From NCBI GenBank assembly GCA_047609825.1, contig JBLFXJ010000191.1, positions 1-15,262 of the forward strand: a DNA stretch of 15,262 bases, given 5' to 3'. Shown piece by piece: positions 14,057-15,262 of this stretch. Position 1 is the stretch's first letter. Each line of letters starts with the position of its first letter. A program made the translations under genes and the position numbers. The notes below the pieces were generated by a model. The model made no database searches, was not told the origin of the DNA, and was given only the letters and a program-made list of their open reading frames with translations. Source of the stretch: GCA-2862545 sp047609825. Lineage in GTDB: Bacteria > Myxococcota_A > UBA796 > GCA-2862545.

Positions 14057-15157
14057 GTGAAGGTGGTCGTCGCGATGAGCGGCGGTGTCGACTCGTCGGT
14101 GACCGCAGCGTTGCTCGTGGAGCAGGGTCACGAGGTGATCGGCGTACACATGAAGCTGCACGACGCGGCGCCGGGCTCGGCGGTCGGTCGGTGCTGCGGG
14201 CATGACGACGCCCTGGATGCGCGGCAGGTGGCGGATGACCTCGGCATCCCGTTCTACGTGATGAACCTGCGAGATGCCTTTCGCGCGGCCGTGATGGACG
14301 ATCTGGCAGACACCTACCTGCGCGGTGCGACGCCCAACCCCTGTGTCCAGTGCAACGGCGTGCTGAAGTTCCGGATCCTGCTGAAGCGCGCCCTCGCGCT
14401 GGGCGCCTCCCACCTCGCCACCGGCCACTATGCCCGGGTGGTGCAGCATGACGGGCGGGCGGCCCTGGCCCGCGCGGTGGACCGGCAGAAGGACCAGACC
14501 TACTTCTTGTTCCCGGTCACCACGGCCGCGCTCGACCGAACCCTGTTCCCGCTCGGCGGGCTGACCAAGCAGGAGGTGCGCGGGCATGCCCGCCGGCTCG
14601 GGTTGCTCACGGCGGACAAGGCGGAGAGCCAGGAGATATGCTTCATCCCCGATGATGACCACACTCGGTTCGTGCGTGAGCACCGTCCGGACGCGCAGGG
14701 TGATGGTGAGATCGTCGACGAAGACGGGCACGTGCTCGGACACCACGACGGCTACTGGAGGTTCACCGTCGGGCAGCGACGTGGGCTCCGTCTGGCCCTC
14801 GGCGTTCCCGCGTTCGTGCTCCGCGTGGAGCCCGACACGCGACGGGTGGTGGTCACTACCGGCGCCAATCGCCTGGACCACACCGGTCTCGTGCTCCGCG
14901 GGCAGAACTGGTTCGATCGCCCTGGGTCGGATGAGGCCGTGGGCGTGCAGGTCCGCCATCGGGGCACGGTTACACCCTGCCGGGTGGGCCCTGGCGACAA
15001 GCGGGCGGTCGTGATGTTCGACGCTCCCGTCCGCGCGGTGGCGCCCGGCCAGGCGGCCGTGTTCTACGCCGGAGATCGGGTGCTCGGTGGTGGGTGGATC
15101 GCTCGCGCCCTGGGCCCGGCCGAGTTGGGAGCCGCCGAGGCCGAGGTGGCCCGATGA
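14057..15157 (+). CDS. mnmA: tRNA-specific 2-thiouridylase MnmA
   Basis: Adenylates and thiolates U34 of Lys, Glu and Gln tRNAs to give s2U. 366 residues (E. coli 368). PP-loop AMSGGVDSS at residues 6-14 binds ATP; GRCCGHDDALDARQVADDLGIPFYV follows; the nucleophile is the cysteine of PNPCVQCN (Cys99) and the second active-site cysteine is in SQEICFIPDD (Cys195). ATGHYAR, KDQTYFLFPV and the C-terminal beta-barrel tRNA-binding part (TVGQRRGLRLALGVPAFV onward) complete the family pattern. The extra Cys96 and the CC pair at 46-47 are worth noting. GTG 14057 is preferred to ATG 14042 on ribosome-binding-site grounds. The stop overlaps rnc by ATGA, so the two are probably translationally coupled. 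Confidence 0.97.
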   Translation: MKVVVAMSGGVDSSVTAALLVEQGHEVIGVHMKLHDAAPGSAVGRCCGHDDALDARQVADDLGIPFYVMNLRDAFRAAVMDDLADTYLRGATPNPCVQCNGVLKFRILLKRALALGASHLATGHYARVVQHDGRAALARAVDRQKDQTYFLFPVTTAALDRTLFPLGGLTKQEVRGHARRLGLLTADKAESQEICFIPDDDHTRFVREHRPDAQGDGEIVDEDGHVLGHHDGYWRFTVGQRRGLRLALGVPAFVLRVEPDTRRVVVTTGANRLDHTGLVLRGQNWFDRPGSDEAVGVQVRHRGTVTPCRVGPGDKRAVVMFDAPVRAVAPGQAAVFYAGDRVLGGGWIARALGPAELGAAEAEVAR

Positions 15158-15262
15158 TGGACTCGCTCGAGGTGCTTCAGGGACGCCTAGGCCACTGGTT
15201 CACGGACCCCGAGCCGCTCGCCCGCGCCCTCACCCATCGCTCCTACGCCAACGAGCACGACA
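15154..15262 (+). CDS. rnc: Ribonuclease III, N-terminal fragment cut by the window edge
   Basis: Only 36 codons are visible, beginning MMDSLEVLQGRLGHWF and containing PLARALTHRSYANEHD, the N-terminal RNase III signature (LxxALTHxSYxNE) just before the catalytic domain's acidic motif. RNase III cleaves double-stranded RNA, including rRNA precursors. The first ATG overlaps the mnmA stop as ATGA and has AGG 7 nt upstream; the second ATG (15157) is equally in frame. The identification rests on a short but distinctive motif. The active-site ELEFLGDAVL-type motif and the dsRNA-binding domain lie off the window. Confidence 0.85.
   Translation, partial: MMDSLEVLQGRLGHWFTDPEPLARALTHRSYANEHD

Noticed and set aside
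13892..14959. A 355-codon open frame antisense to mnmA and the start of der
   Set aside because: It covers the start of der and most of mnmA, both with full motif sets; no domain is recognisable in the antisense product.

Overview
The window is a compact, high-GC (roughly two-thirds G+C), gene-dense stretch of a bacterial chromosome with a Gram-negative envelope. The evidence for the envelope is a secreted protein with an outer-membrane-barrel-like C-terminus and a long acidic-tailed six-domain ribosomal protein S1. The mix of housekeeping genes with an ECF sigma factor and an exported caspase-like protein carrying LA_2272-type surface repeats suggests a Myxococcota or related former deltaproteobacterial lineage. 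That placement is inference from gene content only. No rRNA, tRNA, CRISPR array, insertion sequence or phage gene is visible.

Layout, left to right. (1) Positions 1-6406, minus strand, read right to left: accA - aroA - cmk - rpsA - LapA-like membrane protein - rsmB (3' end cut off by the window edge). accA/aroA and aroA/cmk are joined by 4-nt GTGA overlaps, and the LapA-like gene and rsmB by an ATGA overlap. A leader of about 126 nt precedes rpsA, and a hairpin follows it. (2) miaA is on the plus strand (6471-7367), divergent from accA and overlapping the end of the next gene tail to tail by 11 bp. (3) Positions 7357-10750, minus strand: an accessory three-gene module, ECF sigma factor - membrane protein that looks like its anti-sigma factor with a DUF4384-like C-terminus - exported caspase-like peptidase fused to surface repeats and a probable beta-barrel. 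(4) Positions 10835-13968, minus strand: der - mutL, overlapping by GTGA. (5) Positions 14057-15262, plus strand: mnmA - rnc (rnc cut by the right edge), overlapping by ATGA.

Functionally, most genes serve translation and RNA maturation (rsmB, rpsA, miaA, der, mnmA, rnc), with fatty-acid synthesis (accA), aromatic amino-acid synthesis (aroA), CMP phosphorylation (cmk) and mismatch repair (mutL). The least ordinary part is the sigma/anti-sigma/caspase module. The spacer between mutL and the sigma factor carries three complementary segments that can form two mutually exclusive RNA hairpins, one of which would bury the sigma factor's ribosome binding site. The MutL here also appears to lack the C-terminal endonuclease motifs. 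Long open frames antisense to rpsA, mutL, accA and mnmA are artefacts of high GC and were left out.
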